Positions 11,508-22,985 of a stretch of 64,000 bases of DNA are shown here, piece after piece; within the stretch, counting starts at the first letter, position 1, and each line of letters begins with the position of its first letter. The translations under genes were made by a program, and so were the position numbers. The notes under the pieces are model-generated. The model worked only from the letters and a program-made list of their open reading frames with translations, was not told the DNA's origin and did not search any database. The DNA comes from Catonia carolina. Its lineage: Eukaryota > Arthropoda > Insecta > Hemiptera > Achilidae. The DNA is taken from positions 33,907,893 to 33,971,892 of the forward strand of contig JAQMRL010000006.1 in the NCBI GenBank assembly GCA_035578175.1, read 5' to 3'.

Positions 11508-12153
11508 CTTCTTCTTCTTCTTCTTCCTTTCACGGGTTAGGCGTTGCTGCCTGTTCCGAACCTCCACCATCTGCCCATCTCTTCCTTGGACGTCCTCGAT
11601 CCCTTTTACCCCTTGGCTTGTACCATAGTGCCTGCTTGGGTACTCTTTCATCCTTCATTCTACCTAAGTGATCTATCCACTTCTTCCTACCCTCCATTAC
11701 TTTATCATTTATGGAGAAGATATTAAGATGTTGTCGTATCTCCGTGTTTCTGTAACGGTCCTCTCTACTACAGCCATAAGTTTGCCGGAGAAATCTCATT
11801 TCTGCTGCTTGTAATCGGCTCTCTTCCCGTCTTGACAGAACCCACGTTTCACTTCCGTAAAGTACTGTTGGAGCAGCTATCGTTTTATAAAATCTCGTTC
11901 TAGTGTCTTTACTTGTGATGTTTTTCAAGTTCCTGTGGATAGTACCACATATGTGTTGAAATCGGTGGATCCTATCATACACCTCCTTACCCTGTTGATA
12001 AGTTACATCGCAACCTAGATAGTTAAAATGGGATATCTGTTCTATAATCTTATTATATATGACAATTTTACTTCTGACAGGATCCTTCCCCCTGAATGCC
12101 ATTACCCTTGTCTTTTTGGTTGAAATTGTCAAATTATATTCCTGGCATATTCT
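11508..12153 (-). mobile_element. RTE-like LINE, family C, 5'-truncated, 13-bp TSD
   Basis: A 646-bp insertion on the minus strand. The perfect 13-bp direct repeat AACTACTATTAGT flanks it (11495-11507 and 12154-12166). The 3' end carries a short (GAA)n tail (CTT repeats at 11508-11525) instead of poly(A), as is usual for the RTE clade. Almost the whole element is coding. Confidence 0.92.
11530..12132 (-). pseudogene. RTE-like RT C-terminal fragment (200 aa), family C
   Basis: An open frame covering the region C-terminal to the RT catalytic box; it is actually open from the 5' truncation point near 12150. It begins with STKKTRVMAFRGKDPV, then ISHFNYLGCDVTY (thumb motif), a long linker, TVLYGSETWVLSRR, and the basic end GKRDRGRPRKRWADGGGSEQ. 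It stops at PNP just before the GAA tail. No frame breaks, so it is one of the younger LINE insertions here, but it lacks the endonuclease and RT core. The internal ATG is not a biological start. Confidence 0.9.
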
Positions 12154-12316
12154 AACTACTATTAGTATAAAGGTTAACTCAACTTAAGACCTATTGTACA
12201 GCTAAACACGACTAAAAAACTAAATCTAAACTAAATGAACTACTATTGGTATAAAGGTCTAACTCAACTTAAGACCTTTTGTACAACTAAAAATGACTGA
12301 CAATCTAAATCTAAAG
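12154..12316. repeat. About 84-bp unit repeated twice
   Basis: Two adjacent units begin AACTACTATTAGTATAAAGG (12154) and AACTACTATTGGTATAAAGG (12238). Both continue with AACTCAACTTAAGACCT and CTAAATCTAAA. The family C LINE inserted exactly at the start of the first unit. Confidence 0.75.
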
Positions 12317-12567
12317 GTATCATTTACAATTCAGACTTCTATACTGTTACGCGAAGATAAAATTTTTATAAAGCAATTTAGACCAGTCAACATAATTCAC
12401 TTCAGGAGCTAGATACACTTAAGCTCTTTGTACCAATTGAAAGAGAAAATTTTTTTAAACTTGGTAGTGCACTTGACTCAAAACCGACAATATTTTTGGC
12501 TAAAGACCTTTATACCTATCACTACAGATATAAAATACTGAAAATTCAGTCTTATATTAAAACCCAC
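12317..12567. other. No gene seen
   Basis: AT-rich sequence with no recognisable feature. Confidence 0.4.
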
Positions 12568-12665
12568 CGGGTTGATCTAGTTGTAAAGTTGTTGCCGCAA
12601 ATCCACTGTTTAACAGCTAACTTTTGGAGACGAAGATTCCGTGGTTCCAATCCTAGTAAAAATAG
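12568..12665 (+). repeat. tRNA-like SINE fragment
   Basis: Plus strand, about 90 bp with a pol III B-box-like motif GGTTCCAATCC (one base from consensus) near 12638. An A-box-like GATCTAGTTGTAAAG lies about 60 bp upstream. No full cloverleaf can be drawn, so a decayed tRNA-derived SINE head is likely. Confidence 0.45.
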
Positions 12666-13454
12666 TTAATTTTATACGAATTTGAATACTAGACAATCGT
12701 TACCGGTATATTAAGATGGTTGGAGTTCAACTAACCATTATCTCCCTGGAATGATCGGCTGAGTCTGTACAAGACTACATCTCATTTACACGTTATACAT
12801 ATCATTCTCATTTTATTAGGCCATAGGGTTGCTTTTTGTTCTAAATTGAACAGATTCCAACGAACACATATTAGGTTTAATTTAAAAAATTATTTGTAAA
12901 CGTTCCTTTCTACCAAAATTTTTAAATTTTATTGGAATTCATACCTTGGAATTGTTATTCGTGTATCTTCTAAAAGAAAGATAATTTTTAGATGCTGCGC
13001 CAACAGATTCAAAAATTTATTGAATAGAGTATCTGACATTTCACACCTTTTAGTTTTCATCGTTCCTTCTGAAATAGAACTGACACCTGTGTTGCGTTTT
13101 AGTGGTTGATTATATACATACATTCTCACACACACACAAACATTGATAGCCCTATAACCTTTTACATTTTACGTTTCTGACACTTATTACCTGTAATAGT
13201 GGCTGTAAAATTATATGACTGCCAAGTATATTGTCGAAAGAAACATCAGTTAAATTTTCCGTTTCTTCTTTTTTCATCATTATTTAATTCTTCATCCGCC
13301 CTCAACTAAAAATGAAAAACAGAATGATGCATCCCATTTGCCAAGTCTGGTTGTAAAATGAGTTGTCCATAAAATTGTAGTTGTTTCTTTTACTTTATAA
13401 TTTTACAACAATTTAATTTGGTTTCATTACAATAAATATATTTATAATTATTTT
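12666..13454. other. No gene seen
   Basis: AT-rich; a short CA run near 13127-13138. Nothing coding recognised. Confidence 0.5.
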
Positions 13455-14450
13455 ATTTTATCTTGCCTATTTGAATATATAGGAAGAAAAGTATTGTTTT
13501 CATGTCGATTTTTCGAAATCGGGTTTTCACCGGACCCCCTGAACCCAAAAAAACATGTTCTTAGCGATTGCTCCGTGTGTATGTGTGTGTGAGTGTGTGT
13601 GTGCGTGAACAAAATATCTCAAAAACGGAATATCGTAGGAAGTTGAAACTTGAAACTTAAATTAGATACCACTACTAGATCCGACACAAACATTTTCATC
13701 AAAATCGGTCGACCGGAAGTAGTAGTTAATCTTGTCATTTTTCACTTTTTGGTAATTTTCTCAAAAACCACTTTTACGATTTTTTTAAAAATCGTCTTAT
13801 TTATTACAATTTTTATGCTCTACAAGATAGGGTAGGCGCCATGTCTGCTGAAATTCTTGGAAAGGCTAATTTCGTAAAAAAACATTTTTTAAGATTGCGG
13901 CTTTAATATGCATTTTAGCGCAAAAATTTATATAATAAAAGTTGTAGAGAATTTGAAATTCTACTTTTAATTTACAACCAAACAAACAACTTTTACAACC
14001 ACAATTACAACCACTATTTACAACCAAAACAACTTTTAATTTAAAACTTTTTTGTAAACCGCTTAGTTTAGCGGTAATTAGTTATTTTTTGTTTTTTTAA
14101 TGAAAATCTGTAAAACAATTGAATTTTTAAGATTTCGGCCTTAGTATGCGCACCTTACGACAAAAGTATATATAATCAAATTTATAGGAAATTATAAAAT
14201 TTACAACTTTTAGTTAAAGCATTTTTCTCTACAGAGCCTATTTCAGCGTGAAAGAGTGATTTTCCGTGTTTTTAAGCCAAACTGAGGTTGATTTTTCTTT
14301 GCATCATTCACTAATGATTAAAATTAGGTTATAATTTTTGAGGTTAGTTTATTTGTTTATTTTTAATGTTTTATTACTAATGTTAGGACATTTTGTTCAT
14401 TATTTGCATTGGTAAGAGAAAGTTGTGTGAGTGATTCGCACCAGATTTTC
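13455..14450 (+). repeat. RepA Helentron-like repeat, near full length
   Basis: The 5' end has TCTTGCCTATTTGAATATAT. It is followed by TTTTCGAAATCGGGTTTTCA, a GT-rich microsatellite at about 13574-13608, AAAATCGGTCGACCGGAAGT, CTACAAGATAGGGTAGGCGC, CGCTTAGTTTAGCGG and the CCAAACTGAGGTTG block. It ends with GGTAAGAGAAAGTTGTGTGA and a decayed hairpin, then CACCAGATTTT. A run of CAACC-type repeats at about 13969-14043 is peculiar to this copy. No conserved frame. Confidence 0.85.
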
Positions 14451-14467
14451 TGTATATGTGAATAGTT

Positions 14468-14695
14468 AAAAAGTCGGTTTAAACCCCTAGAGATTTTACA
14501 AAGATAAACAAGGAACGAGGTGAGGACTTCCATTGCTTTCCTCACACCGACAAAAAGTATATTGTTTATCAAGGCATAAACCTTCTGAGAAGTATTTACT
14601 TTTTACTCAATAAATGATATCTTGTCGTCAATCACAGGGTCTGCATTTATAATAAATTTCGTTACTTCTGATGGAGGTATAAGGTATGTCATAAT
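14468..14695 (-). repeat. RepB fragment, diverged
   Basis: Minus-strand diverged RepB lacking its 5' third. Recognisable blocks are AACCCCTAGAGATTTTACAA, CCTTCTGAGAAGTA and CACAGGGTCTGCAT. It starts about 20 bp after the RepA end. Confidence 0.65.
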
Positions 14696-14739
14696 TTTTG
14701 ACTGTCCTGGTTAAGGTTTTAGCACATTTTCCTTGATAA

Positions 14740-15225
14740 TCTTATATAAAACAGCTTCTGTCCTCTTCCTTTCTACAGCCCGTATCAGCCACGTTTCACT
14801 CCCGTATACACACTACACTCCAAACATAGTGTTTCAAGAAATTTTTCCTAATCTCTAAATCAATGTTTGTAGTCAATAAGCTGTTTTTCTTTTCAAAGGC
14901 TTTTCTAGCTTGAGAAATCCTACTTTTGATATCACTTGTGCTTCTACTATCTTTTCTTATTTTACACCCTAGATAGCAAAATTCCCCAACTTCCTGCATG
15001 TTTTCGGTGCCTACTTTTAAATTTCCCATCGCTTCCAACCACTCTTGCTATTACACAACACTTTCGTTTTGTTCCTATTCATTTTCATGAAGTAATCCTT
15101 TCTCACGATCTTATCCATTTCATTTACGATATCCTCTAATTCTTTCTTTTGTCATGGCTTATGCTAAGATATCATCGGCGAATCTCAGGATTTTTATTGT
15201 TTCTCCTCGAATTTTTATTCATATA
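14740..15225 (-). pseudogene. RTE-like LINE RT remnant, family B
   Basis: Minus strand: ETIKILRFADDILA (catalytic FADD box) near 15190, then MEAMGNLKVGTENMQEVGEF and CYLGCKIRKDSRSTSDIKSR (14796-15038), KNSLLTTNIDLEIRKNF and a VWSVVC/ARIRE thumb region. The 3' end is missing. The frame is broken several times. Close relative of the remnant at 1985-3800. Confidence 0.8.
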
Positions 15226-15407
15226 TACATTAAATACTATGTAACTTTAAATTTTGAAAAATATTACACTTTTTTTATAAATTTATCAAAAATTATTTTT
15301 AAATGCACTGGTTAATAAATTATTGTGTAATTAATAGTTTCAAAATGAACATATTAAAAATAGGAAAGCCTTATTTTTATTGTTTTAAGTCTTCAACATG
15401 ATATTTT

Positions 15408-15801
15408 TTGTTGTTGTTGTTTAGGTCAACAGCCGAAAGGCTGGTTTGAACCTCTAGAGGTTTACTGAGTAAAAAGAGGAGTGAAGTACTATTGCCTTCC
15501 TCACTGAGTAGAAAAGTACGCTAATCAGCATGCCGGGCCTTCTGAAAAGCACATATTTTCCACTCTGCAAATGACACCTTCATTTCATTCACCACAGGGT
15601 CTGGCTGTATAATGAAATTCATCATTTTCAGAAGAAAAAACTCTGATTAGTGTTATTTACACATCTATCTTTTCTGATCCTAAATGATTCAGTCATTTAA
15701 TTGGCTGACCATGTCATAAGAAACAGAACTATTTATTTTAGCAGTGTAACGAACTGATTGAATGTAAATAATTTGACACTCTATCTGTCTGTTACGGGCA
15801 G
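15408..15801 (-). mobile_element. RepB SINE-like element, full length with 10-bp TSD
   Basis: A 394-bp minus-strand copy flanked by the perfect 10-bp repeat ATGATATTTT (15398-15407 and 15802-15811). In element orientation it starts CTGCCCGTAACAGACAG and ends GACCTAAACAACAACAAC. The TSD and trinucleotide tail show that it is a retroposed unit. No tRNA B-box is evident at its 5' end. I see no long conserved protein. Confidence 0.9.
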
Positions 15802-15811
15802 ATGATATTTT

Positions 15812-16854
15812 GTATAAGATTAAATTTCGATTAACAAAAAAATACTTAATTTTGATTGAAAAGGTTCATTAAAATTAATTTGTTTTTATTAAAATACATT
15901 TGTGTAAATTGTTTTGAAATAGCTAAACGATACACAATACTTACATAATAATTATGGGTAGATATCTATAAATTAACATATTAATTTTTCGAAATTAATA
16001 TTTTTGATATCAGAAAAAATAATTAATTACCGACTTGATATACGAATGTTTAATCCATAATTTTTTATACGTATCACATTAGTGCATACAAAAATATATG
16101 GATGATTAAAAAACACAAAATAAAAAAGGTGTGAAGATACCAACAAAAGAAACTACGACAAAATGAGTAAAAAAATGAATGTGGCATGGTAGAGCAATCT
16201 GTTATTTCATCTCGTTTTTCGTATTCAGTTTTGTATAGTTTGTGCCTATTTGGCGTTTGTGAAGGATGTATATATATATACACATACAACATACAAACCA
16301 ACCAGGTAAAAATATACAGGATTATAACACCCCTAAACTGTCTTCCATTCTTCATAGGGATTACCATATAAATAAAACCTTATAAAGAAAGACTATCTAG
16401 TTTGGATAAGGGGTGTTTACAGGGAAAGGTAACCCCATTTTGTTTTTTTTTTTTTGAGGTAGTGAGGTTATATTATCAGGTCACAAGCGCAGAATGACTG
16501 AATGAAAAAACTTTCGCTACAATATTTTTCATCTCATTCTCTCGTAAATATCTCTTTTTTCATTTTTATATACAATAGATATGTCTTTTATATAGGTATT
16601 AGTCTTTATTGTATGTGTGTGCTTGTGTACATGGTATATTTCATATGAGGCCTACCTGCCATGCAGAAAATCATCTTAAGATTTAGCCTTCTATTATGAT
16701 ATTGAAAGATCTTTTTCGGGTATCCGGTTTTCAATTTAATCTGCAATATTCAATAGGTAGATTTTAATAATCAAATAATAGTATACTTATTTATATTGTA
16801 ATGTGATATATGTTAATTGTAGACATGCTCGTTTTTTTTAAACAAGTACCCGTT
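15812..16854. other. No gene seen
   Basis: AT-rich; a (TA/CA)-rich patch near 16268-16290 and an interrupted T run near 16441-16455. Frames at 16074-16367 and 16186-16371 are mutual shadows without domains. Confidence 0.45.
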
Positions 16855-16940
16855 CTTCAAACGATTTTCTTGGTGTTGTGGACGGTCTGTTGGCGTACCG
16901 AGTTCGATTCCTGTCAGGTCTGATATTCTTTAATCATTCA
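16855..16940 (+). repeat. tRNA-like SINE fragment
   Basis: Plus strand with a B-box-like AGTTCGATTCC followed by TGTCAGGTCTGATATTCTTT. The head is short and degenerate. The phrase GTCAGGTC after the B box also occurs in the copy at 50145-50210. Confidence 0.45.
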
Positions 16941-17820
16941 TTGTTATTTACCTGTACCTTTCTTTCAACGTCAGCATTATTAATAATGAAAAAAAAATAA
17001 TTGGACGAAGAATAAAAGCGAGATCTTGTACTATTAAATTAAGACATGCAGCGCTTTATTATTTTCTTAATAAATGAAATAGTAACACCACGATGGTTAA
17101 CTAACAAACAATTAAGAATACCGATTCATTTTTGACAATGGACCGAGAATGGGTGTATAGGGTACCGGTGGAATGGGTAGGTAGGTAACTGACTGAATGA
17201 ATACGGGTTTTACCGGCGCGTAGGTCTATCTATGTTTATTGTTTATTTTGTATGTTTTTATTCTAAAAAATACTGGTATGTTTATTTTTTTCTTAATTCG
17301 TAATATCTCCGTTATTATGCATGAAATGAAAAACTTTACATGATAAAATTTATTTGTCTTTAAACGTTTCGTAATTCCGATTATATAACAATTTTTGATA
17401 TATTGACTTTTAACGGAGTTATTCGTTTACCCCTCTTTCTGAACCCTCCATATCTTTGTGATATTTAAAAAAATGTATAGCTTATTATATCATTTCGATT
17501 ATGTCCAGAAACTAAATACCAGAATTCATTGAATTTGGTTCAGCGGTTCTTGCATGATGCCGTAACACACAAACGGACAAAAATTCAGCTGAACTATTTT
17601 CAGTGTTTACTTGATAGATCTGGTGTAGAAACAAAATTTGGGGCAATTTGAAAAACTTTACAGACAAAATCATAATTTTATTTATATAGATAAAAATTAA
17701 CTCGTATACTGAACTGCCTTCAGGAGACTCCAGAGCGGAGTATAGGACATTTTGTCAAGATAAAACTGACTAGTCTAAATTTGTGTAATTTGTTAAATTC
17801 TATACTTACCAATTCAGTTA
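16941..17820. other. Unclassified repeat-like AT-rich sequence
   Basis: No gene seen. Around 17535-17600 lies GGTTCAGCGGTTCTTGCATG followed by CACACAAACGGACAAAAATT, a phrase style common near the ends of many insect dispersed repeats. No termini could be set. Confidence 0.35.
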
Positions 17821-17821
17821 T

Positions 17822-18540
17822 TCTTTATCTCAAAGTGCCTCTCCGATACGAAGTTTGGCGACCATGATGGCGATACTTACTTTATTGTTAGCTATGCGAA
17901 ACATTATTCTTCTGAGCTTTTGCTAAACCGTACTCTCAGGTTGGCTATCCATGAAATTCTTCTGCAGCCTGGTCCCCTTCTACTGCCGATGTTACCTTGC
18001 AGAATGCGTTGGAGCGATTTCATACTTGCGCTCATCCCGCATGATATGACCGAGATTTTGCAGCTTTCGCGCCTTCACTATACTGACCAATTTCGCTGCC
18101 TTGTTCATTGGATGTAGCACTTCCACATAAATAATTTTCTCCGTCCAGGATATTCGCAGCATTCTCCTATACAATCAATATTCTAACGCTTTCAGTTTAT
18201 TGATCATTGCTTCTGTTAGAGTCCAGGCCTCAATTCCTTACAATAGAAATGAGAACATATAACACTTCATGAGCCTCGTTTTAGTGTCAAGGGTTAAATT
18301 GTGGCTTTTAAAGACAGAATTCAATGTGTTGAAGACATTTCTGGCATTGCCAATACAACATATTATCTTTTGTAAATTATCCCAACTCTCATTTTTACAG
18401 GTACCCAGATATTGACATTGTGCAACTCGTTTTATTCTGACCTTGTTGACCAATATGTGAACATCAGAACCGATCTGCTGTTTGCTGATGATCATCATTT
18501 TGGTTTTAGTGATATTGACGTCAAGTCCAAATAATGCACT
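17822..18540 (-). pseudogene. RTE-like LINE C-terminal fragment, family D
   Basis: Minus-strand relative of the family D RT half at 27232-28257. It contains LFGLDVNITKTKMMI, CQYLGTCKNESWDNLQK, LTLDTKTRLMKCYMFS, MYRRMLRISWTEKI and GHIMRDERKYE, in that order. Two or more frameshifts and stops. Its 5' break at about 18540 coincides with the left end of the TIR element that follows. Confidence 0.8.
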
Positions 18541-19032
18541 ATAATATGGCCACAGCTCCGTGTAACCTATATCATAAACCGACCCTTACACACATATGCG
18601 CGCCCGCGCAGCACCCCTATATCTGCCTTAGCGGTATTCTACATTGTTGTACCATTATAAAATCTGTATGGTAACATACAATTAAAAACAAAATTAAAAC
18701 TTAAGAAAACAATACTGTTCCAAAGACGTGACTTCGGTCGAATAATTGAAAGGAATGGAAACTTCATGCAATGCAGAATAAAAATAAAAATAACATATTA
18801 ATTTTAAAATACATAAATATTTTAATTACTTAAACAATGATAAGGACAAGATAGAAAAATATTAACAATTCAAACTTTATATGATTATTCTATAAAAACC
18901 TGATGTAACATTGATGTTCCCCGCAGCTCACAATATAAATTATTAACATACCGCCTTTAATTAACTTTAAAATAAATAATAAAACAATAATGATTTAAAA
19001 ACTGTTTCACTTCACGCCAAACTATCAAACTA

Positions 19033-19198
19033 TTAAGATTAACGACGAACTCTGATCTATTGAAATTAACAAACTCTGATTCATTGATATTAGTGAACTC
19101 TTTAACTCAAGCCATAATCTACTTGTTAAAATTAACGATGAACTCTCTCTATTGAAATCAATGAACTCCACTATTGAAATTAAATTAACGAACTCCTT
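19033..19198. repeat. Degenerate minisatellite
   Basis: The word ATTGAAATTAACGAACTCTG recurs in degenerate form about six times (AACGACGAACTCTGATC, AACAAACTCTGATT, AGTGAACTCTTTA, AACGATGAACTCTCTC, AATGAACTCCAC, AACGAACTCCTTG), with roughly 25-45 bp spacing. Confidence 0.6.
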
Positions 19199-19325
19199 GA
19201 AAAATTACAATTGCCCTCTATAAATAAACTCGGTACAACCCCCTCTAAGTATGACGTCGGACCAATGAGAACGCTTCTTTTAAGTTTCGAAGGTCTCATT
19301 TTCCGTTAAAAATTATAAGACACGT

Positions 19326-19380
19326 GTAAGCAATTACTACGCACAATACAAATTAATATTATGGTGTAGTGATTGCTTAC
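19326..19380. repeat. Short palindrome, 15-bp arms
   Basis: GTAAGCAATTACTAC at 19326-19340 pairs with GTAGTGATTGCTTAC at 19366-19380 with one mismatch, around a 25-nt AT-rich loop. It lies inside the 18541-20281 element. Confidence 0.7.
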
Positions 19381-19680
19381 TTACATCGACACATTAATTT
19401 TACTTTTAATGGGTTATTTAGACAAGTAACGAACTTCTCCCCACACAAAAATTTACCAAATATTTTGCCGACACAAACCTACATAAAAATGTATCACTAT
19501 TATGTCGGGAATATTAATATATATTTATGAGCTAGCGGTTACATTTAATTGATTGTTCTCTTTATTTTTATAACGAATCTTATTTTTAACGGATGTTTAA
19601 ATAAACTATTTCCTTTGCTAATATAAAATACATTAATTTATCAGCAACATAATTAATGACTAATTATGTGCGATACATTG

Positions 19681-20183
19681 TTCAGTAGTGAGTCACCTAC
19701 TAAGCAATTGACTGCAATACTGCCATTTTGGTTGCAATAATCTTTATCAAATTGCTTCATACAACTGCTTAAGATTATTTTTTATAATGTACAGTTTTTT
19801 AATGTACTTATTGCCATTATCACAAAAATTGAGCAACGTAAAACACAAAAGTTAAACGCTACTATAATGATACCTTAAATTTAAATACAGCTATATTGCT
19901 AAATACTACAGCACAGATATTGTGCCACCGGAAGCACTATTTTTTTTTATTATACTATTAATTGTTACATTTATAATAATAATTTATTTATTATAATATT
20001 ATTGAACAAGGAAGTCAGAATTAAATCTAACATCAGAAATGTTTAAGATTGTCACAATGACATCGTGTTTGGACTCATTTTTCAAGGAATAATAGCTTTA
20101 AGGAAGAATAATTTTGATAAAAATAATTACAACTAAAATGGTAGTATTGCAGTCAAGCACCTAGTAGCTGACTCACTACTGAA
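19681..20183. mobile_element. MITE-like element with about 80-bp TIRs
   Basis: A 503-bp segment whose left arm (TTCAGTAGTGAGTCA, GACTGCAATACTGCCATTTT, TTTATCAAA) pairs with its right arm over about 80 bp with modest mismatches. The centre is very AT-rich and non-coding. It is probably a non-autonomous DNA transposon nested in the larger TIR element. TSD not resolved. Confidence 0.75.
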
Positions 20184-20424
20184 GATGTAGTACGCAAGTA
20201 AGGCATGTTGCTGCGCGTGTGTGTTTGTGCGTGTAAGGATCGTTTTATGATCTAGGTTTTACGAAGCTGTGGAGATATTATAACAACTGTTATACTGTCC
20301 ATTAGTCTTTGCAGGTCCTATGCAAATACCGTAGTGTCTATAAGTAGCAAAATGTAATTCAGTTATTACCACTTCTTATTTGCTTACTTCAATTAATTAA
20401 AATTACACACATTCTTATGTTCTA

Positions 20425-21175
20425 CAATCTACAAGATAGGGTAAGGGTCTGCTGAAATTCGTAGGGGTCTGAGCACTAGTGGTAAAAAATGTTTTCCTTT
20501 TAAGATTGCAGCCTTAATGTGAATTTTAGGGCAAAAGTGTATATAATTAAAGTTGTAGCAAAATAAAATAAGCAAAACAAAATTAAATTAAAATCAAGCA
20601 AACTAACAAGTTGTATTGCAAGCATTTTTTTCTAAATTGATTCATTCAGCGTTAATTAGTGATTTTCTGTATTTTGCAAATGAAAATAAATTTTTCGATT
20701 GCGGTCATTTTACCCAAAAATGTTATTTCAGCAGATTTAAAGGAAATAAAAACATCTACAATTTTGATTTCAAGCTTTTCTTTTTCAGAGCCTAGTTTAA
20801 GGGGACCCAGAATGCCTACCTCCGTTATGTTAATGTAAAGAACATTTTTTCAAAATCTGGTAGAGTTATCTTGTTCAATTTTCTTGTGGTTACTATTCAG
20901 GCTATTATACACCCACTGAGTTAGTAGCATCTTGATACATTGTTAGGAAAATAAGAATTTTTTTTTGAAAATCGTAAGTTTTTGCTTATTGAAATGGAAA
21001 ATTATTATTTAAACACATTGTTTCACTGCCATTTTGCGTCATTCACTCATGATAAAAATTGGGTTATATTTTTTATTTTACTAATGATCAACCATGGGTT
21101 ATATATTTACTATTGTCATTGGCAAGAGAAAGTCGTGTAAATATATTACACCAGATTTCTTCTACTCGAAAATGT
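20425..21175 (+). repeat. RepA Helentron-like repeat, 5'-truncated and interrupted
   Basis: Starts in the ACAAGATAGGGTA block and ends with CATTGGCAAGAGAAAGTCGT and a decayed hairpin, then ACACCAGATTT. Between about 20817 and 21020 the RepA sequence is interrupted right after TTTAA by foreign sequence beginning GGGGACCCAGAATGCC. RepA resumes at CACTGCCATTTTGCGTC. Confidence 0.7.
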
Positions 21176-22000
21176 TAAATGTGATTAAAAAGATATATAA
21201 TAATAAAGTAAACTTTTGAATTATCCAGTAATAAATCACCAAGCTGTTAGTTAAATTAATTATACGGCGAAAATTTCCCAAAGAGAAATCTACATAATTT
21301 ACACAATTCTGCGTGCTGTTCTTTTTTGTTTTAACATTAGAAAAATAAATTGTTATAAAATTAACAAAAAGTTACATTATGCTAGTACGGTCGTTCCATG
21401 ACAACTGCTACGTACAAAAAATAAATAAAATTTTAAATTATTTGGTTGTAACCAGTTGAATTTTTTGTTAGTTTAATATTAAAAAGTGAAAACATTTTGT
21501 CCTAGAAACGCAAACAACATTCAATTAAAATAACAAATGTTTTTAATTGTAGCGTATATTTAACGTCAATTAAGAAAAATGTCATTTTATAAACAAAACA
21601 AAAATTTCATAAAATAAAAAATGACATGGTCGGAAAATCACAGCTGCGTAATGTTCGGCATTAAAACAATTAAATATCTAAACAGTTCTCTCCTCCTACC
21701 TAAAACGACACATGACGAATAACGAATCACTGTATTATGTGTTTAACAATTTGGATTGTAATGGTGTACGGCATACGAATGTGTATTTTCAGTATTTTGA
21801 TGAAAAACAAAACAAAAAATGACAGAAAAGTTTTACATTATGCATTATGTACTATTTTGTTTGTTTAATCGTGTTTCTGTTATTTTTTTACTGTACAAAA
21901 AGTTAAATTGTTCAACTGATTTCATTTTCATACATTATACAGGCATTTATCTCATAAATTTGGTGTAAAACAGTTTTTTAGTAACAATTGCAGTAAACTA
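21176..22000. other. No gene seen
   Basis: AT-rich; no recognisable ends, domains or tandem structure. Confidence 0.5.
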
Positions 22001-22009
22001 GGGAAGGTT

Positions 22010-22110
22010 AACAGTGAGTTAAAAATAGCCAGACTATCGTCCGGGAATCGTACTTGGAACCCTTTGAAAATCGTAGCAGTTTTGTGTTCTACCTCTGCAC
22101 TATGGAAGAA
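22010..22110 (-). repeat. tRNA-like SINE fragment
   Basis: On the minus strand it has an A-box-like TAGTGCAGAGGTAG and a degenerate B box (GTACGATTCCC), followed by TTTTTAACTCACTG, which resembles the body of the copy at 60165-60375. Confidence 0.45.
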
Positions 22111-22179
22111 ATCGTAGTATGTATCACATTTTTGTGTGTTGTATGAAACGTATGAGTAATTTTTTTTATCCGAGGCGGC

Positions 22180-22770
22180 GAGAAAAACTCATGTTGACTC
22201 CCTCACGATAGGGGAAGTAGTGTTGGACTCAATTAAGGCGTCCTCATCCAGCTCCAAGGAGGTCGCAACCGCCTAACAACCAAAAGCCCGCCGCCTGGCC
22301 ACTTGATCCGACATCAGCAAAAAAAAAAACTCCACCTCCCTCGAAACTGTGTGTATAATACTACAAGGGAAATGTCGGGTTAAAAAAATTTACATAGGCC
22401 TACTGTCAGCGGGGCGTGGAAAGGGACCGTAGCCTAATTCCCCTCTCGCTGTCCCCGACCAACACTCACTCTCCACTTTCATTTATCTCTTTCATCACCA
22501 GCTCAGGAAATTAGTGTGCCTACCTTTTGAGATCGGGACAGGATTGATTTACTGTGGGGGAGGGTGATCCCGCTGATCTCCAGATGTCTCTTCCACCGCA
22601 GTCTCCCGACCACCTCTCCGGAAACTGAGCGACCAACTTCCAGCTCTCCTCATCCCGCAGCATCGCTGCCCCTTCTCTCTCTGGGATCTACTGAGCAACG
22701 CCTATCTTCTTAGATATCCTTGATAACTGCGTTTTCATTCAACTTTTTCAAAACTTCCACAGCAGCGGAT
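22180..22770. other. GC-richer unclassified segment
   Basis: Clearly richer in G+C than its surroundings, with CCGACCACCTCTCC and CCCGCTGATCTCCAG among others. No long open frame, RT motif or TIR is visible. It contains one TAGGCCTA octamer at 22395. It may be a decayed LINE or a fragment of transferred repeat; I could not assign it. Confidence 0.35.
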
Positions 22771-22985
22771 TCGTAATCTACACAAAAAAATTTGAATTTC
22801 CAGTTTCGACCGAAAGTGGCCAAAAACAAGAAGTCGAGAAACAATCTGAATTTGAAAACAAAATAAAGTTATTCGATTCCTCTTAAAGATTAGGTACAGA
22901 AATCATTGGGTTTGACGTACCGGTAACGTTCGGAAGTGCTCCAAAACCAGAAATCAAGAAATTAATGTCGGAGTTTGGAAACAAA
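22771..22985 (-). repeat. Partial copy of the 134-bp tandem-repeat family
   Basis: About 1.5 units on the minus strand related to the array at 47895-48715. Seen here are TTCGTAATCTACA, CCAGTTTCGACCGAAAGTGGCC, AAGAAGTCGAGAAA and GGGTTTGACGTACCGGTAACG (each the complement of an array phrase). Confidence 0.6.

Larger units (their letters stand above)
18541..20281. mobile_element. Non-coding DNA transposon with about 70-bp TIRs
   Basis: The first about 70 bp (18541-18612) and the reverse complement of the last about 70 bp (about 20208-20281) align with scattered mismatches. Shared blocks are ATAATAT, CCACAGCT, AACCTA, ATCATAAA, CCTTACAC and CGCGCAGCA. No transposase frame lies between them, so this looks non-autonomous. 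Superfamily and TSD are unclear (TATA-like bases at both ends). Confidence 0.7.
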
